Source: Girardinichthys multiradiatus (lineage: Eukaryota > Chordata > Actinopteri > Cyprinodontiformes > Goodeidae). Taken from it: a stretch of 64,000 nt of DNA. The stretch covers positions 18,001,462 through 18,065,461 of the forward strand of contig NC_061818.1 of NCBI RefSeq assembly GCF_021462225.1, read 5' to 3'. The position numbers and the translations under genes are program-made. The notes beneath the pieces were generated by a model. That model ran no database searches and was not told the DNA's origin. It saw only the letters and a list, made by a program, of their open reading frames with translations. Shown one piece after another: positions 21,943 to 32,066 of the stretch (within the stretch, counting starts at the first letter, position 1; every line of letters starts with the position of its first letter).

Positions 21943-22392
21943 ATGTTCTCTGTGGCTCTGATGCTGCTGCTGACAGCTGGATCCTGTGAGGAGCTTTTTA
22001 CAGATTCAAACTAATAATTCCAATTGACAATTTGACAATTTAAATGACTCACTGTGTCAGTTATTATCTTTGTTTCTACAGGTGTGTACTGCATTGATCT
22101 GATGCAGCCAGACTCCAAAGTTGTGCAGCCTGGACAGTCTCTGACCATCACCTGTCAGCCATCTGGTTACTCTCTGACTGATAACAGCTATGCAACAGGT
22201 TGGATCAGACATCCAAAAGGAAAACCAATGGAATGGATTTTTTACAGGTGGGGTGATGGGGGCTTAACCCAAAATGGTGCTCTGAAGAACAAGTTCATCT
22301 GCAACACAGACACTTCTGCTGGAACACAAACAATAACAGGAAAGAACCTGCAGCCTGAAGACACAGCTGTTTGTTATTGTGTGAGATACCCA
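21943..22392 (+). CDS. IGHV gene, A family, open but with extra cysteines
   Basis: Leader 21943-21985 (MFSVALMLLLTAGS), V exon 22082-22392 after acceptor CTACAG. Cys in LTITCQPSGYS, Trp in WIRHPKGKPMEWIF, and terminal DTAVCYCVR. The reading frame is open. FR3 reads KFICNTD where relatives read KFSYSRD, and YYC is CYC, so two extra cysteines are present in the domain. They might pair with each other or hinder folding, so functionality is less certain than for its neighbours. Confidence 0.85.
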
Positions 22393-22431
22393 CACAGTGA
22401 CTCAAACCATGGGAAAACCTGAACAAAATCC
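22393..22431 (+). other. RSS, 23-bp spacer
   Basis: CACAGTG (22393-22399), 23-bp spacer, ACAAAATCC (22423-22431, one mismatch). Confidence 0.88.
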
Positions 22432-24055
22432 CAGCAGTCAGAAATAGACTTCCTAACCATCTGACCAGACTGACTACTGCACAGGCCGCTGCTGACTTTA
22501 ACAATGCATGTTTGCTTAATTATAGGCAAACTCTGAAATATTAAATATTAAATGCCCAGTCATCCATATAACTTTCATTTCACCTCATTTGTAGCCAACT
22601 GTCATGTTCAGAGCTCAAACTGTAGCACTACTTCTACTAACTGCTGATATATTTTTACTAAAGTAGATATAAAAAGTTGTCATTGTAAAAAAATACTCAA
22701 GAAAAAGAAAAAAGTATTTGGAAAAAGGCTGCTCAAGTACTTATTAACTGATCACATCTTATTTAATTTGCTAAAATGATGTATTTGGCCTGACAAAAAT
22801 ATGAAGCAAGTAAGGTGTTTTAAAGAATGATAAAAAAAAGTGAGTAAAAATGAATAACATCATTAAAGAATAACAAATATAGGCAACTATATTGCAGTAT
22901 ATACCTTGACCTCAAAATGGCACAGCAGGCTCATCAGATAGAAAATGACAGAACAATAAAGCTCGTGTACAAACAAGAAAAGAATGGCAAGTTGGAATAC
23001 AACAGAAATACAAAAGCGAAACAATAGTTTTAGCCAATGTCCAGGATACATCTGTTTGTATTGGCTGTTAAATCACTGACTCGAGCTGTGCTCTACTACT
23101 AGTTAGTCACTTCTAAACTCTTGTATGGGTTGGGCTTCATAATTCTCTTAAGGATGCAGATGTTCTTGTTGCTTGTACCACAATTTTCCTTCCACCTAAA
23201 TTTATCAACACACTTGGAACAGCCATCTTTGCAGGAATTATTTTTTGAGAGTTTTCCTTGTGGAAGATGTCACTGACTTTCAAGTAAGCAGACTTTCCAA
23301 AGAATGTGTAGGCCAAAACATGAAAGATGATTGTAGATGAACAATACCCAGAAAAAACTTCTCTCCTGTCTGTTTGGAGGGATAAAGTGACAGAGAGGGA
23401 GGGTCAATGCCAACTCTTTCTCTAACTAAAACTGCACATTCATCTGGAAGACTCATAGTTTTTGTCTGTAAACATTGAGAAGTTTTAACATTTTGCAATA
23501 AAATGGAAAAACATTCAATTAATGTATTTGCTTTTAAGAATAGGTACACAAAGCTTAAATAAAACTTGTCATGTAAAATATACCTGCTTACAACGGGTGA
23601 ATGCATTCCTTTATTGAGCTAAATGTTTTTAGACTGTTTTTAGCTTCTTTTACTTCTTTGTTTGATATGTTTATTTTTTACATGTAATGTTGGATAACTG
23701 CCTTGACAGATGATCAAGCAACACATAGACAAGTGATCAAAAATCCAGGAACCTCAGACACTTTGAGTTCTTGGGATCCACATCATTATCTCCTTGATGA
23801 CCAAGGTCAGACAGCAGCAGGAAAAGAACAGAAGCAGATTGCAAGTGTCAACATAAGACAATGCTGAAATCTAATAATCGCAGTCAGTTCACTATTACCA
23901 TATTATAACACAATATTAGATAGAGTCTAAAAAAAGTGTGCATTTCATAATGATCTATGTTGTTCTTAAGCTGGAAGCCTTAATGAAGCCTGAAAAAGAC
24001 ACGAGTATTGAAAAATGGTGCTAAATAAAGTCAGTACAAGCGACCTACTACTCAA
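22432..24055. other. Duplicated spacer, no gene
   Basis: 22500-22985 matches 38520-39000. 23100-23460 matches 41870-42080 plus 42726-42865, including the empty site GTGTA (23306-23310) of the solo LTR at 42084. 23560-24130 matches 17150-17690 and 43690-44260. Confidence 0.75.
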
Positions 24056-24059
24056 CAAT

Positions 24060-24181
24060 ATGCAAAGTCAGCCTGTTTAAAACGAAGTGAATTAGTCAGA
24101 GGAGCAAAGGCCGCCCATCAGTTCAGAGAGGATCAACCATGTTCTTTGTAGCTCTGATACTGCTACTGACAGCTGTAATAT
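24060..24181 (+). pseudogene. Leader-only A-family VH relic
   Basis: Octamer variant ATGCAAAG (24060-24067) and leader from ATG 24139 (MFFVALILLLTA) are recognisable, but the sequence then runs into TAATATAG and a TA microsatellite. No V exon or RSS follows. What comes next (from about 24627) is the upstream region of a B-family VH, so the A-family V exon has been deleted. Confidence 0.8.
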
Positions 24182-24195
24182 AGAATATATTAAAC

Positions 24196-24262
<67 letters not shown>
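24196..24262. repeat. (TA)n microsatellite
   Basis: About 67 bp of alternating TA with one interruption near 24222, at the breakpoint of the leader-only relic. Confidence 0.95.
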
Positions 24263-24264
<2 letters not shown>

Positions 24265-24626
24265 TGATCACAAATAAATCAGATATAGTAACAGTTACAA
24301 TAGTGTTCCCCTTGAAAAATACTGTTTCATGTCTTACCTTCACACAGGTACCAGAGGTTTCCATGTAGACCTTAAAACTGTGGAACTATACCTGATTTAT
24401 TTCAAGTATGTAATTTTAGGCGGAAATCACTCTAAAATCCTTCAGGGCTTAACAGGTCAGAGGAAAATCATCATAATTAACAGAAATAAAGACTTGAAAG
24501 CAACAGTCTGTGTTTAATTAATCTATATAATGTGTTTCACTTAGTGAACTCGGTTACTGAAATAATTTAACTTTCTGATAATATTCTCATTTATTTAATG
24601 ACTATATTTGGTGGTGGTTTTTGAAA

Positions 24627-24935
24627 CGGGTAACATGAACAGCATTTGTAGCAACAATAGGAAAATAAATACATAACAGACAACCAGTTGGAGACAGCTA
24701 GTGTGAAACAAGAAAGAAAATATGTTTCCCCCCTCTTGTTTAGAAATTGTTTATTCAGAATCATTACATATTCACCGGTCCAGTTTCTTCCTGTATTAAG
24801 TTGCTTGCTCTTTTCAAACTGTGGAGTCAGGGGAGGGTCTATGCAAACTGTTCTTGTCTTAAGACCAAACCATCAGCAAGATCTCATGCAGTTTATGGCT
24901 GAACACAGCAAATAATTTCCTTGACACAACAGTAC
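24627..24935 (+). pseudogene. Promoter-only B-family VH relic
   Basis: Matches the 300 bp upstream of the B-family VH at 19314, including the GGGAGGGTCTATGCAAACTG octamer region (octamer 24841-24848). Homology stops near 24930, before the leader ATG. No V exon follows. Confidence 0.75.
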
Positions 24936-24939
24936 AGCA

Positions 24940-25455
24940 AAGCATGTTTGATGAGCTTCTCTTCCCCTGCAAACTATTTCTTACGTTATGTTTAGGGAAT
25001 GAGGCATGACTGCTGGTGATTCAAAATATAATTATGCTCTTAGTGTGCCATATAGTACAGAATTGTAATCCAACTCCTATAATGTATCGCATCCTCTCTG
25101 CTCTTTCATGTCTCTTCCTTATGAAATATAAATCTTGAAAAAGTGCAATGTTGTAAAGTGATGGTAATAGTGCAAGCTAAGAAATGAACAAAGAACAATG
25201 TAATTGGTGGGCGCGGCTGTGGGCGGTCCAGCTGGTAGTGGTTAGGTTAGTGTTATCAATCATTTATCGTTACCAAGGTGAACTGCTCAATATATCATGA
25301 TATTCATTTTAGGCCATATCGCCCAGCCCTAATTAACACTCAAATTTGTCCATTCGTTGTCAGTGCAATGTAATGTTTGGCTGTGACAGTCCGTGCACGC
25401 ACACCAAAAGCTGGACATAGGAGGGGTTAGCGCACCTCAAAAACAAAAAAGGGGG
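24940..25455. other. Intergenic with repeat ends
   Basis: No gene. 25270-25331 (ATATCATGATATTCATTTTAG then GCCCAGCCCTAA) looks like the end of a dispersed fish repeat. A G-rich tract (GGGGGGTGGGGGGG) lies at about 25451-25464. Confidence 0.4.
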
Positions 25456-25523
25456 GTGGGGGGGTAAACATTGTATCAGATATACACTCTTATCTTCCTC
25501 ACTCTTCTTTTTGTGTCTTTCAG

Positions 25524-25633
25524 CTGCTGCTCGGCAGTTTGATGCAAAGCTGACTGACAGGGACTACAGCGAAACTATCAAGAAGTGGCTTCGTTATGCA
25601 CCTGAATGGGAAGGAGGTATCCCAAGGAACTAA
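25524..25633 (+). pseudogene. Exon-like fragment of an unrecognised gene
   Basis: A long pyrimidine tract ending TTTCAG (to about 25523) is followed by an open stretch encoding AARQFDAKLTDRDYSE and onward to YAPEWEGG, then a TAA at about 25631. The composition is protein-like and unlike the neighbouring AT-rich sequence. I do not recognise the family. There is no promoter, no other exon and no donor before the stop. It may be a captured terminal exon or part of a mobile element. Confidence 0.4.
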
Positions 25634-25772
25634 AGTGACCCAAAACCAAGTCAAGTTAACCAGAGTCAAACTTAGGTTACCCCAACACACACTGTTTCAC
25701 TGGTTCATACAGTGTTGTGACTATAATTCTGAATGTATTTTTTAATATTTAATATTAATACCTTAATATTTT

Positions 25773-26127
25773 GGCTGCACGGTGGAGCAGTTGGTAGCAC
25801 TGTTGCCTTGCAGCAAGAAGGTCCTGGGTTCGATTCCCAGCCTGGGGTCTTTCTGCATGGAGTTTGCATGTTCTCACCGTGCATGTGTGGGTTCTCACCG
25901 GGTACTCCAGCTTCCTCCCACAGTCCAAAGACATGCCTGTTAGGTTAATTGGTCACTCTAAATTGACCTTAGGTGTATGAGTGTGTGCATGGTTGTTTGT
26001 GTATTGCCCTGCAATGGACTGGCGATCTGTCCAGGGTGTACCCTGCCTCTCGCCCATAGACTGCTGGAGATAGGCACCAGCTCCCCCGCAACCCACTATG
26101 GAATAAGCGGTGGAAAATGACTGACTG
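25773..26127 (+). mobile_element. tRNA-derived SINE-like element, copy 1
   Basis: The head carries tRNA-like A box (GTGGAGCAGTTGGTAGCAC) and B box (GGTTCGATTCC) sequences, and the rest has the conserved body ending in TGGAAAATGACTGACTGAC. It is flanked by a perfect 13-bp direct repeat ACCTTAATATTTT (25760-25772 and 26128-26140), the mark of retroposition. The second copy is at 49352. Confidence 0.85.
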
Positions 26128-26140
26128 ACCTTAATATTTT

Positions 26141-26905
26141 ATCAAATATTATTTTGGTCTGTTAAGGGTTGTCGTGTGAATACCAGCTCAGTAAGGCGGT
26201 AGTATTAGGACAAAATCGAAAAGGGTGAGCCAAGCACTGAGATTATTGAACAGCAAAACTCTGCACACACATGGAATGAATTCACACAATTTCTTAAAAT
26301 ACAATAATTTATTAACAAAAATAAGTCAACTCAAAGTCAAATATATTTCAATCAACAAACTCTTTACTATGCAGAAACAATCCAACTAAACTACCAATCA
26401 GAATTAAAGAATAACGAAGACTAATGGGTTATGTAGAATATAAACAAGTTGATTAAAGATGGTTGAAACCATGACCAAAAGAGTGATGCAACATTACCAT
26501 GCAGTGTTTATGTTTGAGAACCAAGGATTATCTTGAAGAATCTGGAAATTAAGTTAAGTTAGTCTTGGAACTAACTTAGGCAATAATCAGCAAACCTTTA
26601 GACAACCATTCACAATGCAAGATCAGATAAAATATTATTTTAAGAAAATAATGTTTTAAGAATGATCTGCTGAATAAAACCAACCTTCTGGATGACTAAT
26701 TCTCAAAGGTGTCTCATTAGCTGCCTTTACTTATTAAAATAATATTCAAATAAATATTATTAAGGGAATGATAAAATATTTCAGGAAGCATTTTGGAAAA
26801 TAACCAAATCATTCTGGAGAAATGGGGCTTAATGGTATTTACTTAGTTATCAAATTTAGTAAAATAATGTTAGGGAAATATTATTTACTGGATTAAAAAC
26901 TAACA
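26141..26905. repeat. AT-rich, possible LTR remnant split by the LINE
   Basis: TGTTAAGGGTTGTCGTG at 26160 and a minus-strand AATAAA (TTTATT 26308-26313) are reminiscent of a minus-strand LTR whose remainder would lie after the LINE (29583 onwards). Ends and target duplication could not be fixed. No gene seen. Confidence 0.3.
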
Positions 26906-29582
26906 GGTCGCACAGCGCATGCTCGCCGACCAGATACTGAGTGTGGAGCGGACCAACCCGGACTCCTTAGTTATCGTCGTTGGCGACTTTAACAAAGGTA
27001 ATCTCACCCACGAACTCCCCAAATACAGACAGTTTATAAAATGTCCGACCAGAGAGGACAACATTCTGGATCACTGTTACACCACCATCAGAGACGCTTA
27101 TCACGCCGTCCCACGTGCTGCACTGGGCCAATCCGACCACATCATGGTCCACCTGATTCCTGCATACAGGCAGAAACTAAAGCTCTGCAAACCTGTTGTG
27201 AGGACGACAAGGAAGTGGAGCAGTGAGGCTGTGGAGAATCTCCAGGCGTGTTTAGGCTGTACAGACTGGGATGTGTTCAGGACTACTACCAACAGTCTGG
27301 ACGAGTACACAGAGGCTGTGACTTCCTACATCAGCTTCTGTGAGGACAGCTGTGTACCATCATGCACCAGGGTGAGTTACAACAACGACAAACCCTGGTT
27401 CACAGCTAAACTCAGAAGGTTAAGACTGGATAAGGAAAAGGCCTTCAGGAGTGGGGACAAAGACATATACAGAGAGGCAAAGTACAAGTTTGGCAAGGCA
27501 GTGAAAGAGGCCAAACGACTGTACTCTGAGAAGCTCCAAAACCAGTTCTCAGCCAACGACTCTGCGTCTGTCTGGAAAGGGCTCAAGCAAATCACCAACT
27601 ACAAGCCGAAAGCCCCCCACTCCATCAACGACCGACGCCTCGCCAACGACCTGAACGAGTTCTACTGCCGCTTTGAAAGACAAAGGGACAGTCCTGCAAC
27701 CATCTCCCACGACGCCCCCCAACAGCTGCAGCCACAATCCACCACCCCCATCTCTCCAACCTCAAGAGGGGCCTTGGCACCTCCAACCCCCACCCTGAAG
27801 TTCCCCCCCACCAGCCCCCTACCCACGCCGAGGACGGCTCTTTCCATCCAGGAGAGGGACGTCAACAAACTCTTCAGGAGACAGAACCCCCGGAAAGCTG
27901 CTGGTCCGGATTCTGTCTCACCAGCCAGCCTGAAGCACTGCGCTGATCAGCTGTCTCCAGTCTTCACAGACATTTTTAACACCTCACTGGAGACATGTCA
28001 TGTGCCAGCCTGCTTCAAGTCCTCCACCATCGTCCCTGTTCCCAAGAAGCCAAGGACCACAGGGCTTAATGACTTCAGACCCGTCGCCCTGACCTCTGTG
28101 GTGATGAAGTCCTTTGAGCGCCTTGTGCTCTCACACCTAAAAGACATCACCGACCCCCTCCTTGACCCCCTGCAGTTTGCCTACAGAGCCAACAGGTCTG
28201 TAGATGATGCAGTCAACCTAGCCCTTCACTTCATCCTCCGGCACCTGGACTCCACAGGAACCTACGCCAGGATCCTGTTTGTGGATTTCAGCTCTGCCTT
28301 CAACACCATCGTCCCAGTTCTGCTACAGGAGAAGCTCTCCCAGCTGAGTGTGCCCGACTCCACCTGCAGGTGGATCACTGACTTCCTGTCTGACAGGAAG
28401 CAGCGCGTGAGGCTGGGGAAGCACGTCTCTGACTCCCTGACCATCAGCACCGGTTCCCCCCAAGGCTGTGTTCTCTCTCCTGTGCTCTTCTCCCTGTACA
28501 CCAACAGCTGCACCTCCAGTCACCAGTCTGTCAAGCTTCTGAAGTTTGCGGACGACACCACCCTGATCGGACTCATCTCTGATGGTGATGAGTCTGTGTA
28601 CAGATGGGAGGTGGACCATCTGTTGGACTGGTGCAGCCAGAACAACCTTGAGCTCAACGCTCTAAAGACAGTGGAGATGGTTGTGAACTTCAGGCAGAAC
28701 CCAGCCCCACCTGCCCCCATCACCCTCTGTGACTCCACAATTGACACTGTGGAATCTTTCCGCTTCCTGGGAACCATCATCTCCCAGGATCTCAAGTGGG
28801 AGCCAAACATCAGCTCCCTCATCAAGAAAGCCCAGCAGAGGATGTTCTTCCTGCGGCAGCTGAAGAAATTCAACCTGCCAAAGACTATGATGGTGCACTT
28901 CTACACAGCCATCATTGAGTCCATCCTCACCTCCTCCATCACCATCTGGTACGCCGCTGCTACAGCCAAGGATGAGGGCAGGCTGCAGCGTGTCATTCGG
29001 TCTGCTGAGAAGGTGATTGGCTGCAGTCTACTGTCGCTCCAGGAACTGTACACCTCCAGGACCCTGAAGCGGGCAGGGAAGATTCTGGCTGATCCCTCCC
29101 ACCCCGGTCACAGACTCTTTGAGACTCTCCCCTCTGGCAGGAGGCTGCGGTCCATCCGGACCAAAACCTCACGCCACAAGAACAGTTTTTTCCCATCTGC
29201 CACCAGCCTGGTTAACAAAGCCCGGAAACCACCCTGACACTGTCCCTTTCCCCCACACCCCCCCTTTTTTTGCTGACAGGACACTTGTAACTTGTAACTC
29301 TATGTGTTACATTAACGCTCAGCTTGGACTCCTGCTTTACTTGCACTGCTTTACTTGCACAATGATCACCTGCACTGTTGTATTGCTCTTGCATCTTATA
29401 CTGCTCTATATTTACTCTCACTCACTTAAAACTGTGCACATATATTTATATTATATTGTAGATATGTTTATACTGTTTAATTTGTACTGTATTGCACCGA
29501 CTACGCCAAAACAAATTCCTTGTATGTCCAAAAACGTACTTGGCAATAAAGCTTTTCTGATTCTGATTCTGATTCTGATTCA
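26906..29582 (+). mobile_element. L2-type LINE, 5'-truncated, long open frame
   Basis: A young LINE insertion begins inside the endonuclease domain and runs to the 3' end, where CAATAAAGCTTTTCTGATTCTGATTCTG gives the L2-like GATTCT tail. It keeps the longest open frame in the window. It differs from the decayed copy at 10.3 kb, so at least two waves of the family reached the locus. Confidence 0.88.
26919..29237 (+). CDS. L2-type LINE ORF2 fragment (endonuclease C-term + reverse transcriptase)
   Basis: An open frame of 772 residues. Residues ~18-30 ([10 protein letters not shown]) and ~72-78 (GQSDHIM) are the last motifs of an apurinic-type endonuclease, so its N-terminal half is missing. The RT domain spans ~370-600: [53 protein letters not shown] and catalytic [11 protein letters not shown]-terminal region follows ([18 protein letters not shown]). 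RT motifs look intact, but 5' truncation removes the promoter and half of the endonuclease. The first ATG is merely the first in frame, not a natural start. Confidence 0.88.
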   Translation: MLADQILSVERTNPDSLVIVVGDFNKGNLTHELPKYRQFIKCPTREDNILDHCYTTIRDAYHAVPRAALGQSDHIMVHLIPAYRQKLKLCKPVVRTTRKWSSEAVENLQACLGCTDWDVFRTTTNSLDEYTEAVTSYISFCEDSCVPSCTRVSYNNDKPWFTAKLRRLRLDKEKAFRSGDKDIYREAKYKFGKAVKEAKRLYSEKLQNQFSANDSASVWKGLKQITNYKPKAPHSINDRRLANDLNEFYCRFERQRDSPATISHDAPQQLQPQSTTPISPTSRGALAPPTPTLKFPPTSPLPTPRTALSIQERDVNKLFRRQNPRKAAGPDSVSPASLKHCADQLSPVFTDIFNTSLETCHVPACFKSSTIVPVPKKPRTTGLNDFRPVALTSVVMKSFERLVLSHLKDITDPLLDPLQFAYRANRSVDDAVNLALHFILRHLDSTGTYARILFVDFSSAFNTIVPVLLQEKLSQLSVPDSTCRWITDFLSDRKQRVRLGKHVSDSLTISTGSPQGCVLSPVLFSLYTNSCTSSHQSVKLLKFADDTTLIGLISDGDESVYRWEVDHLLDWCSQNNLELNALKTVEMVVNFRQNPAPPAPITLCDSTIDTVESFRFLGTIISQDLKWEPNISSLIKKAQQRMFFLRQLKKFNLPKTMMVHFYTAIIESILTSSITIWYAAATAKDEGRLQRVIRSAEKVIGCSLLSLQELYTSRTLKRAGKILADPSHPGHRLFETLPSGRRLRSIRTKTSRHKNSFFPSATSLVNKARKPP

Positions 29583-30940
29583 ACCTTTCTAGGTAAATAT
29601 TCTTTAGCAACAAGCACATATCCTTACCTGTTAGCAGTTAAAGCTAACAAAAGAAGCTGATAGCTTAGCACCAGAATCGAACACACACCTTTAAAAATAC
29701 CGTCAATAAAAGGGTTAAAATGCATAAGCGCGGACGGCGCTTTATGGCCGATCTTCTGTGTTTAAAATCACCCTTTAAATAAAGTTTGTCTTAACTTTAA
29801 AAACACACAAACACAGAACACAAAGCTGAGCATGTGTGCTGCAGATAGCCTGCTAGCATCAAGATAGCAGAGTTCAACACAAACAAAACCAAACTTCATA
29901 AAATGAAAAACGTTTAGATCATTTCATGCTAAATATCTCTCTATTACTCTGCCCAAACCTAACCTCATGAACCATGCTGAGGAGGAGTTGTCCGGGCAAC
30001 GACGAAGTTTGAAGAAACATCCACATTCAACAAACTATTAGCTACAGCTGACCTCCTTAGCTGCGGAGAGTGGAGGCTGACCTGTCGATTGGCCAAAACT
30101 GCACATTACCACGTTGATGCAGTCCTCCTTCAGATCGGGAAACTCCTCCACTCGGCTTCATAGAGACAGCGTCTCTACAGGGAATTCTCTGGAACACAGT
30201 TTGGTCCTGCAGGCCTCAGAGAGAAAGTCAAGCCAGGCTTGTACCTTAATTCCCATTCATGAATGAATCTACCGGATACAAAGACAGTATTTAATTCGTA
30301 CTTAACTTAACTTAGTGCATATGAGCGATGATCGCATGACACTCTCGGATCCAGTTGAAGAGTTATGTCTTTTTGCCAGCAAAGAGACATTAGCGCGCTG
30401 TGTCCCCCCTGTCCAGTCCCTCTGGAGGCCGTGTGGAAGAGAAAGACTTGTGGGAGAAGTGGGGGTTTTATACGGGCAGTGGCATCATGGGAAGTCCGCT
30501 GTTACCCCCCCTTTCCTCAGTTGCTGGAAGTCGGTTAAATGCAATTTATTTTAACACTGTTCTTCCATGGACATTGTTGTTTTGTCAGTCAAAAAGGAGT
30601 CAAGTCTACTTGAATGACTTGCCACTTCAGCCTGTTCTTGCATTGTTGTCTCCAAAGTTGCCCTATAGTTCTACAAAATTACAGACCCTGTTTGGAATAT
30701 ATATATTTGTTAGGATTGTGTTCTGTTTGGTGGATCTGTTTGTGTTTACTCACCTTCCAGAGTCAGAGTGGCATGGGCACCTGTCCAGGATTCTGCTGAT
30801 GAGAACAGCTGGCATTTAAGCTCCTGAAAGTGATCCATTCCTCGCCAGATTATTCAGTCACACTGGTACTGATTGAGACAGCCAATAATTTATCTTTGAG
30901 ACTCACTTGACCCTGCTAACAGATGCAGGTACAGTAATAA
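29583..30940. other. Repeat-like intergenic sequence
   Basis: No VH or transposase. 30700-30830 (TGTTAGGATTGTGTTCTG... to GCATTTAAGCTCC) resembles the start of an LTR of the kind at 6638. A possible second half of the split LTR of 26.1 kb lies at 29600-30520. Open frames near 30315-30819 show no recognised domain. Confidence 0.35.
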
Positions 30941-30974
30941 TTTTGAGAATTATTATTACAATCTTTTGATGTGT

Positions 30975-31134
30975 CCAAAGTTCAATACACCTGAATCAAA
31001 CTGAATTATCTCATCATACACTCAAGTTTTACAGAGTCATGCTAATGACCTAATTACGTGATTCAGGTGCTGACAGAGAGACATCTAAAAGTTGCAGGAC
31101 AGCGGGCCTTGAGGCCTGGAGTTTGACACCTGTG
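30975..31134. mobile_element. hAT-like MITE, right part, inside a VH relic
   Basis: Foldback-type repeat whose right end reads GGCCTGGAGTTTGACACCTGTG. It abuts CTCTATGT (31135-31142), equivalent to the 8-bp duplication CTCTACAT at 50361 and 53732. Same insertion as in those two VH relics. Confidence 0.65.
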
Positions 31135-31142
31135 CTCTATGT

Positions 31143-31280
31143 ACGACAAATATTTACTCAGAAACACAGAAACAACAATTTCCAAAGATACTCCTTCAGT
31201 AAAACAGTGACTAAATGGACAAAATCTGCAGCCTGAAGACTTGTTATATGACTTGTTATACTTCGAAGCCACCAGAGGAG
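31143..31280 (+). pseudogene. C-family VH relic, FR3 only
   Basis: FR3-like sequence (TTTACTCAG..., CAGTAAAACAGTGACT, GGACAAAATCTGCAGCCTGAAGAC) ends before YYC and has no RSS. It continues into the family's 3' flank (GAAGCCACCAGAGGAGGCACC). The 5' part of the gene is replaced by the MITE. Confidence 0.7.
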
Positions 31281-31688
31281 GCACCTTCAGACCACAAATA
31301 CAGTAATATGACACCAATTTACTGTTTGAAGGGAAACCTGACTAGTTTGTGTTTACCAACAAAAAATAAATAACTTTTCAGACTTACCTGTCCACATACA
31401 CTAAAATGTTAAAGGATTATCCTATGAGAAAAGTAACTTTACACTTTTGACAGAGGAGAAAATTTGAAAAAGAGGGTGATTTAAGCAGTTAAAGTTAACA
31501 AGAAGGAGTTATTACAAAAGTTTACCTTTGAATTTATCTTACAAAAGTTTACCTTTGAATTTATCTCTTTTACTGCAGTTTTTTTGGAAGTGTTTCTCAC
31601 AAACACTGGTTTATCTCTTAAGGAGTTATTTTATTGCCTGAATGATGCATAGGTCAGAGTCAAAATGTCATGATCCTTGGGTGTTAGG
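31281..31688. other. C-family 3' flank, duplicated
   Basis: No gene; matches 50570-50922. An ~20-bp stretch (TACAAAAGTTTACCTTTGAA) is tandemly repeated at 31513-31560. Confidence 0.6.
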
Positions 31689-31689
31689 A

Positions 31690-31883
31690 CAAGAGTGTCC
31701 AACGTTGGTCCTCGAGGGCCAGTGTCCTGCTTGTTTAAGATGTTTCCCTGCTTCAGCACACCTGATTTCCACTGATGGCTGATTAACAGTTTTTTTACTG
31801 AAGAGCAACCATCTGAATCAGATGTATTAAAGCAGAGAAACATCTAAAACATGCAGGGCACCGGCCCTCAGGTACCGACTTTC
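31690..31883. mobile_element. MITE, second CCTCGAGG type
   Basis: Starts GTGTCCAACGTTGGTCCTCGAGGGCC and folds back through CACACCTGATT...ATCTGAATCAGATG to CATGCAGGGCACCGGCCC. The same insertion is at 50923-50988 plus 52429-52530, where a LINE splits it; here the target of that LINE is uninterrupted (TTCAGCACACCTGATT near 31753). Confidence 0.7.
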
Positions 31884-31884
31884 T

Positions 31885-32064
31885 CTTCCTGTCATATTCT
31901 GTGTTTATTACTATTTGTTGGATGTTGCCCTTGTGTTCTGCTTCATTCATGTTTATACGTTTATCTTGCCAGTCTCCCTGCTTGTTTTCTGCCCCAGCTG
32001 ATTCACATATCCTCCTGATTACTCTCACCTGGATTCAGTGCCATGCGCCACTTGTCCCACAGTA
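31885..32064. other. Repeat fragment, unclassified
   Basis: T/C-rich sequence (GTTTATTACTATTTG...CCCCAGCTGATTCACATATCC) that resembles LTR sequence such as 6660-7200. Cut off by Tc1 copy 3. Confidence 0.3.
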
Positions 32065-32066
32065 TA

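Noticed and set aside
24092..24364. Minus-strand frame rich in Ile/Tyr
   Set aside because: Translation of the TA microsatellite.
25790..25842. tRNA gene
   Set aside because: The A-box- and B-box-like sequences belong to the SINE head; the rest of the cloverleaf is not formed and the SINE body follows.
30315..30819. Overlapping frames of 79 and 139 residues
   Set aside because: No recognised domain, inconsistent frames, lies in repeat-like sequence.
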